Shown: positions 1 to 11,852, numbered from the stretch's first letter. The stretch: 33,018 nucleotides of DNA from Parachlorella kessleri (GCA_001598975.1 BBXU01001160.1:1-33018); one strand, 5' to 3'. Notes: generated from the letters alone by a model not told the origin. Numbers and translations: made by a program.

Positions 1-3000
1 CGGCAGCGGCCGCCGGGGTGGCGGCAGCCGTCGCACGGGACGTGTCCACAGCGGACAGCAAGGACATGAGTCAGCGAGGAGCCCAGCAGGCAGCACAGCA
101 TGGAGCCCAGCAGGGCGCCAGCTGCGGCCCCGCTGTGGTCCATCCGGCGCTGCTGGAGCGAGTGGGCGTCAAGCGCATGAGCCAGGTGTTCATCGCGCAC
201 TTCATCCACTGGCATAAAGCGCAGCAGGCCGCGGGTGGTGGCGGCAAGCAAGCCTACACTAGCAATGCGTTCGTGCAGCAGGGGCCACCGCAGCAGTCGG
301 GCCTGGGGCCACACCAGGGCTCTCAGCAGGCAGCGCTCCTACCGCCCCACCTGGCGCAGCAGGCGCAGCAGCAGGCAGCCCAGCAGCAGCAGCAGCAGCG
401 CGGGCAGCAGGCCCCGCCGGCCTCCCCCTCGGCCCGCTTCCAGCAGCTGCTAGCCAGCCATGGGCTGGCGGGGGCGGCAGGTGATGCGGCTGCAGGGCTG
501 TTTGCGGGTGCGGGGGCGGCAGGCCACGCTGCGCCTGCTATGCTGCCGTCGCTGCTTGACCGGCAGGGGGTGCAGCAGCCGGTGCCTGCGCTTGCGGGGA
601 GCTATGGGCTTGCGGGCTTGGCAGGTGGGGCAGTGAGGGGTGGGAGGGGCTGTCCAAGAGGCTCTGGAGCGGGCATTGCCTTTGCCATAGAGGCGCTCTC
701 CTGGGGTGGGGCTGTCGAGCATCCTGCCAGTCAACGCGCCACCTGTAGTAGCTGCCTTGCACGTGCTAACAACGTTTGGTATGGTGGCTGCGGGCGGTGC
801 AGGGGAGCAGGGTGGCTATGGCGGGATGCTTATGGGGGCACCGTCCCGGCCAACCACAGCTAATGGTACGTCTGCTGCTATGTTTGGGGACACCGGGAAG
901 TCTTTGGACAGATATCTGGGGAGTACCAGACTGACGGCGGGGAAGAGAGCTACTGTAGCTGGGAGGGAGGCGTGGACGCTAACGTGCTGAAAAGCCAGGC
1001 GCTAAGGGAATTGGGTTGCTGGGGAGGTCCGCACAGCGGCCGCAAGTTGTACATGGCAGCCAACACTCCAGGCACCCTCCCTACTAGAGAACACTCGGCT
1101 CAAGTGAGAAAGTCTGTCGGCAGGCATCTCCTTACTGGTTACATCTCTAATGGTTTCGTGTACCTCTGTCGGTGAAGAGGAGCATGTTGCTCAGTTGGAT
1201 AGGTTGAAAGCTGGTGAGGGTCCTTACAATTGGTTAGACGATAACCAAGTGTGTCCGCTTCAACCAGCCAGCCTGTCTGCCTGTCCTGCTGCAGGCATGC
1301 CGCTGGGCCTCAATGGGCTGCCACCCATCCGCACCCACCCCGGCAGCTACCCGGGCGGCCGCGCCAGGCTGCCCCACCAAGACCAGGCACCCCTAGGGCA
1401 GCACCCCGGTGCCTACCTGGGCCCTGGGGCAGTGGCCAGCACGGCACAGCAGCCCACCAACCCCTTCCTGCAGGCCCAGCAGCAGCAGGGGCAGGGGCAG
1501 CAGCTGCCCAGGCTGCAGCCCCAGGCCGGAGCGCCCGCTGGGCCTGCTGGGCCTGCTGCGCAGCTGCTGGCAGCGCAGCAGCTGCTGGGCGTGGCGGGCG
1601 GGGCTGCTGGTGGGGCTGAGGTGCCCCACCTGCTCAGCCTGCTGATGGGACACCACCAGCAGTCTCAGCAGCAGCAGCAGCAGCAGCAGATGCTGCCGGG
1701 AGGGGCGCCTTCCACACGGCTTGGGTCCCTGGCAGGGAATCTGGCAGGGAACCTGCGAAGCTGGGGCAGCAGCGGCGCGGCAGTCACCGGCGCCGGCGCC
1801 TGGCCAGGTCAGCAGGGCGGCCGGGGCGTGCTGCCGCAGCAGCACTCGCAGCCGCTGCCGCAGCAGGCGTCGCTGCAGCAGGAGGGTGCTCGGGCCCTGC
1901 ACCAGCAGCAGGTGCTGCTGGCTCAGCAGGCTCAGCAAGGTGCTAGCGTGCCAGCGGGGCTGCTGCAACATGCAGCTCCCCTTGCGGCAGCAGCGCAGCA
2001 GGGAGGGCAGCCCGCAGGCGCGGTACTGCAGGCCCGGCAGCAGCAGCAGCAGGGGGCGGCCCCCATTAGCAAGCCGGCACTGCACTCGGAGGCAGCCCGT
2101 GCGCTCCGCACGCTTCAGCAGGCTCTGCCGCTGCTGACAAAGCATGCACAGCAGGCCGGGCCTGGGTCTTCCCCTCGCGAGGTTGCGCACTCAGCAGGGG
2201 CGGTGGCGGCAGCAGCCCCGGGCGCAGCGGCAGGGCTGCCTCCGGTTGGCGGGCTAGGTGGCAGCGGCGAGCTGGCGGGGGCCGGGCTAGGGCGGGATGC
2301 CCCCAGCGAAGAACCACACATTCATCTGCAGCCAGGTCAGCAGCTGCTGCAGCAGGAGCCGGAGGTTGAGGCAGGCCCGGAGGGCTCACAGGAGCAGCAG
2401 CAGCAGCAGGCTGGCAGTCGCCCTCCGACGCCTATGCCAGCAGGTGGCGACGCCCCGCCTCCTCCTCCGGAGCAGCAGCAGCAGCTTGGGGATGCGTCGG
2501 GCGAGGCCGTGCACGCGGAAGCTGTACAGCCGGGACCAGGTGCCCACGACGGTGGCCCGGCAGAGGCTGGGGCGGCAGAGGAAGCAGCCCAGGAAGGCTC
2601 CCAGCTGCAGCAAGTTGACGGTGCGCCTCTAGGGTCGCAGGTCTTGCTGCCGGGCGAGGAAGGCCCAGGGACGCAGTCACCGCCTCCGCATGGCCGGTCA
2701 ACAATGGCGCATGCCCAGGCTGGTGTCAGGACAGGCAGCCCAGCTGAGAGGGCAGCAGTACCGCGGCCGGAGGCCGGGCAGGGCGGCGAGCAGGAGCAGC
2801 AGCTGGCACCACATGCAGCCGTCCGGGCGCCGGCAGCGGCAGGGGAGGGGCAGGGCACTGCGCAAGAGGGGACCCTGGACGGTGCAGACGCTGCCGCACC
2901 CAAGGCCAGCAGCCCTCCCTCCCCACAGGGGGCTGCAAAGGCGCTGCCAGCTGGCGGGGCCGTGGTCAGCACCCATGACGAGGCAGAGCATGCAAAGCAT

Positions 3001-5304
3001 GCAGGACATGCAGGGCAGCAGCAGGAGCAGCCTGCGCGGCTGGTTGCTGAGCAGGAGCAGCGGCTGAAGGGGCTGCAGCAGCAGCAGGCGCAGCACAAGC
3101 AGCAGCAGGCGCACCAGGGCCAGGAGTGGCAGGGCGCTGGGAGTGCTGCTGGGGCTGGGGCCGGGGCTGGACTGGGCGACGCTCAGGCTGCCCTGCAACA
3201 GACCAGGGCGCAGACACTCCCACCGGCACGACCCAACAGCCAGGCGAGTCTTATTGTTGTTGACCAGCAGCTGCCGCAGTGGCTGGCTGCTGGTGTGGGG
3301 GGCGGGGCGATTTGTAGGGCCTTGGGAGTGGAGGCAGCCTTGCTGGTTGCTCCGGGGGTTTCCATCCTGGGGGGTCTCTAGCTACGTTGGGGGTGTCCTA
3401 TGCGGCGATGCTTCTGAGCGCTCTGCGCGGCGCCACGGCTTGCGTGGGGACGTGGGGGCAGGCGTGGGTGTCGGAAGGGCCGCACATTTCGGCACACAGG
3501 CCGGCACGGCCAGCTGGTTGCACTTGTTTGTATGGCTGCAAGAGGCGGCTACGCGCGTGCGCTGGGGAATGACAGGGTTTGCTCTCCAGGGTGCTATGGA
3601 CAGCCAGATGGGCTTATTCTTCTGTTGGCGACCCTGAAGGCACTGACAGCTTGCCGCGCTCATGCTTCCAGCTTGCAATACTCGTACTATCTACCCAGTA
3701 GGTTGTAGCTACCACTGCTGTGTCAACGCAGCCTGAGCTGCCTCTGGTGCAGGCCTCGCAGGGCCAGGAGCTCCCCCGCCTCGTGAAACCCTCCCTGCAG
3801 CAGCTGCAGCAGCAGCAGCCGCTGAACGGCGACTCCCTCCACATACTGCATCTGCGCCAGCAGCAGGCACAGCGGCAGGAGGCGGAGCGCCTTATCGCGG
3901 CTGTGCGGAACCCCTTTGCAGCCCAGCAGGCGCTCAGCGCGGCGTCTGCCAGCCTGGCCAGCCTGCAGGGGGCGCTGCAGCAGCAGGGGCACAGGGCAGC
4001 AGTCCACCCACAGCACGCACAGCAGGGGCGGGAGGCGTCCCCAGCCCCTCCCTTTGCCAGCAGCCACCACCAGCAGCAGCTCCAGCTACTGCAGCAGCTG
4101 CGGCAGCAGGACGGGCAGGGGCCCTTCCTGCGGGGCGCCATGAACGGCGCTGCGGCAGCACCCTCAGCGTCTCTCCTGAGCGCCAGCCTGGCAGCCAGCG
4201 CGCCCAGCAGGGCCGCTGAGCTGGCTTTCCCCGCCAGAGAGGCGCCATTGCCCCCACGCTCGCCGTACGCGGCGGCGGCCGCCGCCGCCGCGGCCGCGGC
4301 GGAGCTTGCCCGGGCGACCAACACCCCCATCAGCGGCGCCGGCGCCGCTGAGCTGGCGCGGGCGTTCACGCCCCCGCTGGGGAGGCCCCAGCAGGGCGGC
4401 CACCTGCAAACGCAGGTGCAGGCGCTGCTGCAGCAGCTGGGAGGGGTGCTGGCGCCTGCTGAGCTGGCGGCGCTGCTGGACGACCGGGAGGGGCTTGCGC
4501 AGATGCTGGGGCATCTGATGCCCAAGCTGGGGCCGGCAGGTGAGGCAGCGAGCTGAGAGCATCCCCCTCTCAGCTACCCTCTCTTGAGGGTAGTAGGGAA
4601 AGGAGGGCAGGGGGGTGGGAGGGCAGTGTTGTGGGCAGCAGTGGCGTTGAGAGTGGCATCAGATGAGCGGGGACCATCAGGTTAAGAGTGGCTCGAGGGA
4701 AGTGGGGCAAGGAGGGAAGGGTGGGTGGCCGGTACTGTGGGCAGCAGTGTTCGTTGACGGTGCTGCCTGGCTTGAGGGCCGGGCAGGTCACACAGAGTGC
4801 TGTGGCGAGGCAGAAGGGAGGGTACTGGTCTGGTGTGTTGCAACGACGACAGCAGGCTGGCAAGCATGGAGGGGAGGCTGGCAATGGGAGGACGTATGTG
4901 CCATCCTAACTGTTGGAGTGGCTGAATGCAGGACTTGAGTGTCAGGAAATGCATTGGCCTTGAGTTGGTAGTGTAGTGGCTTTTGTCAGTGTGGTTGGAA
5001 ACAGGCAGGTTGGGGGGTCTGGACGACCAAAGGCAGCCACACCCTGTTACCCATCCTGCGTGTGACGTGGAGGAAAGGGCACCTTACATACAAGCAGCCC
5101 ACCGGCTGTTCACTGGCTTCCCTCTGTGCAGAGCCCGCAGCTCCCCTGAACCAAGCAGCCCTGCACGGATGGAGGGGGCCGGCCCCCCAGCGCGGCACGG
5201 TGGCTGGGGGAGAAGGCGGTCTGGCGTCACTCCAGCAGCAGCAGCAGCTGCAGTTTCAAATGAACCGCCTGCACCAGCAGCAGCAGCAGCACCGGCAAAC
5301 ATGA
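1..5304 (+). CDS. Gln/Ala-rich low-complexity protein, 5' partial, function unknown
   Basis: Proposed exons are 1-625, 1295-3243, 3732-4539 and 5132-5304. The frame is open at the window edge, so the start lies upstream. Phases agree at each join: 625 leaves phase 1 into GGC-ATG-CCG; 3243 leaves phase 0 through a GC donor (CAG|gcgagt); 4539 leaves phase 1 at GGCAG|gtgagg; the last exon ends HRQT-stop. About 1180 residues are visible. They are dominated by poly-Gln (CAG) runs, a GCN-coded Ala run near 4270-4310, and Pro/Gly-rich stretches. Two less biased parts stand out: near the visible start (VHPALLERVGVKRMSQVFIA, followed by HFIHWHKAQ) and a Leu-rich helical stretch near 4410-4530 (LLQQLGGVLAPAELAALLDD). 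I recognise no domain. Such Q-rich proteins are often nuclear regulators or RNA-binding scaffolds, but nothing here proves that. If 4539 is not spliced, the protein instead ends at 4556. Confidence 0.6.
379..402 (+). repeat. CAG-type trinucleotide run in coding sequence
   Basis: This is a short CAG run coding for Gln inside the first visible exon of the Gln/Ala-rich gene. Similar runs recur at about 1665-1690, 2038-2055, 2390-2410, 2475-2490, 3075-3110, 5234-5250 and 5275-5290. All are in the same frame and read as Gln, which supports one long coding unit and marks sites likely to vary in length between strains. Confidence 0.75.
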
Positions 5305-7047
5305 CACCGAGGGCTAGTGCCGGGCCGCCCGGTGGGCGCTTGGGAGGAGTTTGGGGAGAAGTAGAGGGTTGGCAGCGTGTGACAGGGTGCTCTGCGAAGT
5401 GTGAGGTGGGGGCGCATGCAAGCGCAGCCGGGAGGCTGGATATTCATGCCGAGCAGAGGTATCAGATTGGTCGCAGACCTGGCATCCATGCTTCCTGCAC
5501 AAAGCAGGGGTTGCTGGCAAGCGGGCCAGCTGAGATGTGAAACTATAAAGTGAGTTTGGTTGGTGGTCTAGGCAAACCCCCCCTGTGATATCCTCTCTTG
5601 GGGTGCAGTGTTAGTGAACCCATCCGATGACGGAAAACTCCAATGTCTGCGGGCGCATCCGCGGTATGCAATGTGTTTTCTCGAGACTGCTTTTTTGCTT
5701 CCTGTGCTCCTGCATGCATCAGTTGGGGGCCTCCCCTGTGCTGCACGGTTTTGCCCCTCATATCCTGTTTTTGGCGAGGGTGCGGTGGTAAGTTGTAGCT
5801 AGCCTTTGACCGCAGAAACCGTAAGCTGTTGCCAAGAGACGTGCACTCGTGTGTTGCCGTGTACCTGTATGTGAGTGTGTGTGCGCTGTTGAGTGTGTGA
5901 CAGTGTGTGGGGGCCGGGACCCAGAGTGGTGTCCTGCGCATGTGGGGTGCGGGCCTTGAGGTGTGTGGTGCTGGCTACGAGTCATCCGTTAGTAGCATGT
6001 CGGGTGACCGCGGGTGTAAGCGCTGGGTGGGGAATCGAAGTTGTTGGTGGTGGCAGGCAGTGCGGACAGACGACAGTTGGACTGAACTGTGCTGAAGTGC
6101 CTTGAAGCAGTCATGCTGCGGGGATCTTGTGGGTGGAATTTGCGTTGGGGGGTAGTTGCCGCACTAGTCTGGACCGCAGTGCATGCAGGGGCATGTTCGC
6201 GCCAGTCATGCTGCCGCCTCTGGCTACCTGTAACAAGCCCTAGCTCAAGGCAGGCCGGCGGTTGAAGCCGTTGCATAGCTGTGCCCCAGTCCTGGCCGAC
6301 CATTGGTCCTGGCTTCACATGCTTGCCTTGAAGGGGTCCCTGGCGGTGACCCGCTGTGGACAACTAATAGGGAGGGCGCCACGCATGTGGTGTGCGTGTC
6401 ACACATGGACCAACCTGCACCCCCGGCACGCGCGCCTGGGCACTCCCAGCAAGACCAACTCTATGCTCTAGCACCTCACTGACGCGCCGATCCTCTATTA
6501 GCCCCATTTCTGCTGCTGCCAGCGAGGTTCGCTGGCTGGCGCACCCTAGACTAGAGCATTTTTTACACGGCCCCCCTGGCACACCCAGCCCAGGAGACCC
6601 GCAGGTTGCACTACCAGCAGCACCAGCTGGCCCAATAACACCCACAACTGGTCAGCTCTGTCAGCATTGTTCACCTCTCACTCTCTGTTCACACTACCTG
6701 CCACCCTTATGAATAGCACAAGAGGGTTCATGATCACCCATAGTCAAAGACCTGGCCCCCTGCAATGTCCTGTCAGAGGAAGCGATGCATGTAACAGACC
6801 TAGACGCTGGGCGCGGCGGTTGGCCTTGATGGCATTCCCAATCTGCCATTGAGAAAAAACTGATGTTTAATAGGTTCGCGTTGGTACTGCTGGAGAGATT
6901 TACTGGTTCCAAGCACCGCAGCGCAATCCTTGCATGCCGCCCTATCAAACGCAGCTCAACTAACATTCAGATTGCACTGCATGTGCCAGCAACAAGTACT
7001 CCTACCAGTCACTGATGTTGTGCCATGCATTGTTCCTGGCAGCCCTG
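5305..7047. other. Convergent 3' intergenic region, no gene seen
   Basis: This stretch separates the end of the Gln/Ala-rich gene (plus) from the end of the PITH gene (minus). Open frames here are short and lack splice-supported continuation. It contains a GT-rich patch around 5860-5915. The sequence TGTAA at 6015-6019 is a possible poly(A) signal for the upstream plus-strand gene, as in other green algae, which would imply a roughly 700-nt 3' UTR. I found no convincing poly(A) signal for the PITH gene. Confidence 0.5.
6015..6019 (+). terminator. Candidate TGTAA poly(A) signal of the Gln/Ala-rich gene
   Basis: TGTAA is the usual chlorophyte polyadenylation motif. This copy lies on the plus strand about 710 nt after the stop codon at 5304. 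A five-base motif occurs often by chance, so this is only a candidate. Confidence 0.25.
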
Positions 7048-8642
7048 CTACTGGTTCTGCTCCTTGGAGATGTCCTTAAAGTCCGCCATATTGAAGCTGT
7101 CGCCAGCGCTGCCAAACAAGGCGATCTTCTGCACAACGGTTGTGTCCTCGTCCTCCTGCACAGTGTGAGACAGAGTCGGGAGTAGAGTCCCAAATGAGCC
7201 GCCAAGGCTCCTCATGCTGCTGCCTGCAACGCAATGGCCTGCTATGCAGCAGCATGTGATGGCTCGTGCAGTCTCAAGCTGTTTGGGACATACAGGCGCC
7301 ACCAGCTAATACACGGAGGCCCCAATCGGATCCTTGAATCACTTGACGCGGGTTGCACGGAACCCAGTAAACTTGACATACCTGGCCTTCTGGGTGTGAC
7401 CCACCACACCAAGGTAACTGTGACAGCTACCCACCTGGTTGCTCTCCACGAAAACTGTAAGCACATTGACATTGTTGAACTTCACAACTCTGCAACGGCA
7501 AAACACGCATCCCAAGCATCAGGCTGCGTAATAGGATAGGGTGCCACCGCCGCTGCTGTGCCTTCCGCATGCCGTAAATCCCACTCTCTGGTAGCGAACG
7601 CCTAGGTGATCCTACGATCTCAGGATGTCAAGGCTGGTTAACAGGAGGCACACCCTGCCGTTGCATTCCAAGCTGGCGTACTCCCGCCCGACCCCATTGT
7701 TGTTGGCTATTCCCATGCTGTCAACATATGGAATAACAGTCACAGCCCGCTGCCCCCGGCCAAGGTACCCAACGGGATATTTTTTAATGCTTACCATGCA
7801 AAATGTTAGCTCCTGTTAAGCATCGGTTTATCACCAAACACTCAAAAGTGCACACAGTGGCAAGAGTCCTTACTTGAGCTGCACAGGTTCGCCGCCAAGC
7901 TCCTTCTCTGTGAGCTCAAACTCATGCTGCCCCGCAAGGTCCGCGGCCTCCCCAAAGCCTATTGTCGGCCGGTTGACAAAGAGCTTAATCTTCCTGGGCG
8001 CCTGCTCTGGCTTGCCAGTGCTGCATGAGAGCAGCACTGGCACCACGTACTGACGACTACTATAAACACATTGCTGGAACTGGTGCTGCAGGGAAGCAGG
8101 AAGGCACAGCGCCAGGCTCGGGGCCAGGATCTCACCTTTTTATAACTATGGAGGTAAGCTTCACCTGCAACAGCAGGCAAGACAAGGTCTTGTCATCTAG
8201 AATGGGTAACAACGCGGCCACTGTCACTAGCAACTGCTGCCAGCCCAAACACAGTCAAACACAACCTATGTGGGCTTGAGGGCTGCTGCCAGGTTGCTGG
8301 TCGCTTCGCATCCTTACCTTCTGGTTAAAAGGGATATGTATCAAGAGCTGCTCATCGGTGTCACTCTCCAGAAGCAGACCGTCATCTTCCCTGTACCCCT
8401 GTAAACACAACATTGCAAAGCTTGATGGCCCGGCGTGACCCAGAAGTTTACAGGATTGTCAGTGCATGTCCTAGACTCAAATGCCAGCACAATCCGTGTA
8501 CTGTTGCTAGCCACATGAGACTAGCCAGATGCATCTGGGATGAACATCGTGCCTGCTTAAGGGCGTTGCTGACAGGGTGCTCGGGCAATGCATTCAGGCA
8601 CTCAACACTACTCCAGTCAATGTACTGTTGAAGGTCTGCCAT
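7048..8642 (-). CDS. PITH (DUF1000) domain protein
   Basis: Six exons on the minus strand: 8642-8553, 8398-8318, 8164-8136, 8020-7874, 7489-7435 and 7155-7048. They join in frame to 169 residues, close to the stand-alone plant PITH proteins. Hallmarks appear in order: [77 protein letters not shown] and [20 protein letters not shown]. The same domain forms the C-terminus of thioredoxin-like protein TXNL1, where it mediates proteasome association. Here no thioredoxin domain precedes it. Start choice: ATG at 8642 (MADLQQYID) suits the family; an in-frame ATG at 8726 would add 28 residues. Intron 1 needs a GC donor (CAG|gcacga at 8552) because the family consensus NALKQ-GYRED spans it exactly. 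The gene is divergent from uL15m. The cellular role is inferred from family only. Confidence 0.9.
8551..8552 (-). other. Non-canonical GC splice donor, PITH gene intron 1
   Basis: On the minus strand, exon 1 ends CTTAAGCAG and the intron begins GCACGA. The next exon begins GGGTACAGG after TTACAG (exon start 8398). No GT donor nearby keeps the conserved NALKQ-GYRED join, so the intron is read as GC-AG. Confidence 0.75.
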
Positions 8643-8853
8643 AGCCACAACAGGCTTGCAGCACTGATCAGATGAGAGGGCGCTGATCAGCTCGTTCTCA
8701 GATGGTAACCAAACCCTAGCCTGCAAACTTAACTTTTACAAGCAAACAAACGCATCGATTGAATGGCCGCTAATGGCGCCAAAGCGCCTCCCGCTGCGCT
8801 ATTTTACCGTGCAGTGGAATGCGCTGTGGACCCCGTTTAAGAAGTGATTAAAC
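8643..8853. promoter_or_regulatory. Shared divergent promoter, PITH gene / uL15m
   Basis: Only 211 bp separate the two divergent start codons (127 bp if the PITH protein starts at 8726). Both 5' UTRs and both promoters must fit here, so the region probably acts bidirectionally. I see no clear TATA box. Confidence 0.6.
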
Positions 8854-10957
8854 ATGTTGAGAACAGGACAGATCTCTCTGCTGCGCTCGCTCTCCCAACT
8901 TTGGAGGGCGTCTCAGTCTAGCGAAGCTGCTGCAGCGGCACAGCTCTCAACATGCAGTCCAATAGGAAGCTTGAGAGACACCTTGCAGCTAGTCAGCTGC
9001 AGGTGGTTCTCCATGTCACCATCAGCGGCGGCAGCTAGCGGCAGGGAGTTCATCACCCTAAACAACTTGGCAGACAATCCTGGGGCCACGCACTATGTAA
9101 GCCTAAATGTCCTTGACGTCCAGTACGTGAAGGGTTTGGTGCGTCAGGTGGCTTTGTGCCCTCCAAAGCCAGACCGCGTTGTGCAGAATTGCCGTCTGCC
9201 CTTGCCTGTGCAGAAAAAGCGGCTTGGCCGAGGCATAGGCTCTGGGCTGGGAAAGACTTCCGGCCGGGGGCACAAAGGCCAGAAGGCTCGCACAGGTGTG
9301 GTTATGTTATGTAGTTCACATGTACATCAATACATCACCTAATAGCCAGCCTGGAGGCACACCTGATGCCTTGAGTTCTGTCTAAGACAGTGTGACTTCT
9401 GGGGGAATTCCAGTTGTCCAGTTGTCGTTACCAGTAATGTGTCAATATATGCTTCAAACTTGGCTAGGTTGCTGGCCAGCCTGGTTTGTGAAGCGAGTAC
9501 TGCCACTCCTTAGCCTCCAGCACAGTGCTGTGCTGGACTGTGTGGCGGCTTGTAGGAATGTATGCTTCTTTGCACAGGGCTGGCTAGAGGCAGCTGGAGG
9601 CTGAGCATGTGATTTGCTGCAGGTCGGAAGGCCAAAGCAGGGTTTGAGGGAGGGCAGACCCCGCTGCGGCTGCGGCTTCCTAAGCGGGGATTTCATAACC
9701 CGTGAGTCATTTGTCGGGCAGTGGCACTTGGTAGGCGGTACCCAGCGACCAAGCCTACTGTGTGGTTCGGCCGGCACGCTTATGTTACAAAAGCCTGAAC
9801 GTGTGTGGGAAGCATTGGGTGTTGACGTTTATGGGAAGGCGCCGTTTCCTGTGCTGGCAGGTGTGGCATATTGCAGCCTGCTCGGCCTGTTGACACATCC
9901 TTGGGCCCCTGTACATCAAATTTTCGCTCAGATTCTATGTTTTCTCATGCATCCCTAATCAGACGATTCCATGTTTGGTTTAGGTGGCAGGCAATGCGAT
10001 CAGGGAAGAGGTACTGGCATACTGGGCTGACAGGGGTGTATGCAGTTATGCTCTGTGTCTTGCCTGAGGTAGTGACACAGTGGATATGTTTTATCTCTGG
10101 CTGCAGCTTTGCTCGTGTCTACCGGCCCTTCAACCTCGACACCCTTAGCCAGTGGGTGGCACAGGGGCGGCTCGACACCTCTCGGGTGATTACCATGAGG
10201 GATCTGCGGGAGTCGAACGCTGTGGGGCATCAGATGCTAAGTGGCGTCAAGCTGCTGGGCAGGGGGGCTGCTGGCTTCAGCTTGCCTGTGCACCTGCAGG
10301 TGCGCTGTATGTTGGTGTTGGGACACTTTGAGTGTTTCGGGCGCAGAACCTTGGGAGTTGGAACGGGCGTATCGTCATGTTTTCCCCATGAAAAAGGGCA
10401 TGTTGGCGTTCCTTGACCAGGCTCCTGTCTGCAGCAGCTCTGGGAAGTTGTGTTTAGCCCAGGCCTCAAGTTAGCCGTCATCTGAGGATTGGGCAGGCTC
10501 TGTAAGCCCTTACAGCCTGGATGGGCTGGGAAATCAGCAGTGCTTGCACCTGTGCTTCAAGGGGGTCGACTTGGCCCGGCCAGGCGCCGCCGGGCCTCCC
10601 GTTGCTTGTTCCATGGGGTGACGGACCCTCTCGGCCCAGGTGCGCGAGAGCGTGGACTTGCAGTGGCTTGGAACGATGCGTAGAGACCCCACCCCACCCC
10701 TCTCGAAATGTGTGCAGGTCAGCCAGGTCAGCCAGTCAGCCAAGGAGGCCGTTGAACGTGCCGGCGGCTCCGTGACAACTGTCTACTACAATGAGCTGGG
10801 CCTGCGCGCACTCACCAAGCCCGGCTGGTTTGCCAAGAAGGGGCGCCTGCTGCCGCGACCGGCTCGGCCGCCGCCAAAGCTGGCGGGCCAGTATGATGCT
10901 GTGGGCGAGCTGCCGCCTCGGACAGCGCTGCCGGCAGCAGCCGAGGCTGCAGCTTGA
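8854..10957 (+). CDS. Mitochondrial large-subunit ribosomal protein uL15m
   Basis: Five exons: 8854-9096, 9214-9295, 9623-9701, 10107-10299 and 10718-10957. All phases agree and give 278 residues. The N-terminal 60 or so residues are Ser/Arg/Ala-rich with few acids, as expected for a mitochondrial presequence. The uL15 core follows: [13 protein letters not shown]; then [20 protein letters not shown], the Gly-rich 23S rRNA-binding segment; then [20 protein letters not shown]; then [20 protein letters not shown]; then GVKLLGRG with [14 protein letters not shown] and [11 protein letters not shown]. The Pro/Ala-rich tail after about residue 240 is an extension. Mitochondrial rather than plastid targeting is inferred from the [15 protein letters not shown] segment and presequence style; a localisation test would settle it. 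Intron 1 is stop-free and divisible by three. The gene is divergent from the PITH gene. Confidence 0.93.
9097..9213 (+). other. 117-nt in-frame, stop-free intron of uL15m
   Basis: The exon reads NPGATHY, then gtaagc opens the intron, which closes with cctgtgcag before KKRLGRG. The intron is 117 nt (39 codons) and has no stop in the gene frame, so a retained transcript would encode a longer protein. Removal restores the family alignment, so splicing is the expected state. Confidence 0.85.
10718..10738 (+). repeat. 9-bp tandem repeat at a uL15m 3' splice site
   Basis: Right after the acceptor, the nine bases GTCAGCCAG occur twice, followed by TCAGCC, coding VSQ-VSQ-S. Each unit ends in CAG, so acceptors nine nucleotides apart are available and would only add or remove VSQ. 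Confidence 0.6.
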
Positions 10958-11852
10958 AGACGGCCTGACTGAAGGCAGCCAATGCTGCGGGTGACCGGCT
11001 TGGCACGTGTACTGTTTCCTGCCACGGCCAGCTCCTGCCGCCAATGTTCGACTCTGCTCCTTGGACACGGGGCAACTCTATGTTGGTATAGAGCTGCCGT
11101 CAAGGGCATCGCTGCCTCCAGCGGCAGAGGCTGTTGCGGCAGCTGGTTAGGCAGCTGCGATCCTAGGGCAAGGTGCAATGACTCCAGAGTGCCAATTAAG
11201 GGCGCTGCACCTGCAATGGAGAGGTATTCCGTGCGCTTTGGCAGGGCTGCATATGCAGGGACTGTACTGTCGTGCTCCATAAGCTCCTGGCAACATGTGC
11301 GGTTGTGCATTAGCAGCATTCTATATGGCGTTGGGGCAAACGGTGGTAGCGGCATCATTGTGGCACTTGTGAGTCTGCAGCAGAGGTGACAGAAGATACA
11401 ATAGAGACTGTGATGACGTGTAGATATGGCAGCTTCCAGCCGCTCACCCTGTTTTCTAGGTGGCGTGCACTGAAGCAGCTGCAAAGGATGTATAGCTATC
11501 AACAGCGAGTGATGAGTTGCAGGAAGCTTCGGGGCTTGCTTGAGCTCTGATCCAGCAGCTCTGCTCCAGTACCTTTCTCCTGTTCCCCTGTTCGCATTGC
11601 ATGCCCTGTGGCTGAGGTGGCCGTGGCGCCCTCGCACAGTCAGCATCACGACTTGGCGACCCTAAGTTCTCACTAGTTTCCGAGCATCCAGGTTTCTGTC
11701 TCATCTGAAGTGAAGGCCAGTCACGTGTCGCGATTGTGCAACCCGCTAGGTATTGCGTTTGAAGTATTGTCAGCCATCAGCAGGTGCCGGCATTGGACGA
11801 GTCTAACGACGCCATCAACGGGTTCTTCTCAGCTTGACGGATACCTTTCAGC
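10958..11852. other. Intergenic, no gene recognised
   Basis: The region lies between the uL15m stop and the next plus-strand start. It should hold the uL15m 3' UTR and the promoter of the next gene. A long minus-strand open frame runs through it and into the uL15m last exon, but it has no domain, no splice support and the look of a shadow frame. Confidence 0.5.

Noticed and set aside
1393..3198. Long minus-strand open frames opposite the Gln/Ala-rich gene
   Set aside because: They are Leu/Cys/Ser-rich complements of CAG repeats with no splice support or domain; shadow frames.
4540..4556. Stop codon at 4556 as the end of the Gln/Ala-rich protein
   Set aside because: A strong donor (GGCAG|gtgagg) precedes it, and a phase-matched Gln-rich exon at 5132-5304 follows; splicing is preferred but not proven.
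7612..7797. Minus-strand open frame coding [15 protein letters not shown], inside the PITH gene
   Set aside because: It lies in the intron between exons 8020-7874 and 7489-7435, whose direct join reproduces the family sequence.
10786..11649. A 287-codon minus-strand open frame
   Set aside because: It overlaps the confirmed last exon of uL15m antisense, has no recognisable motif, and its composition fits GC-rich shadow coding.
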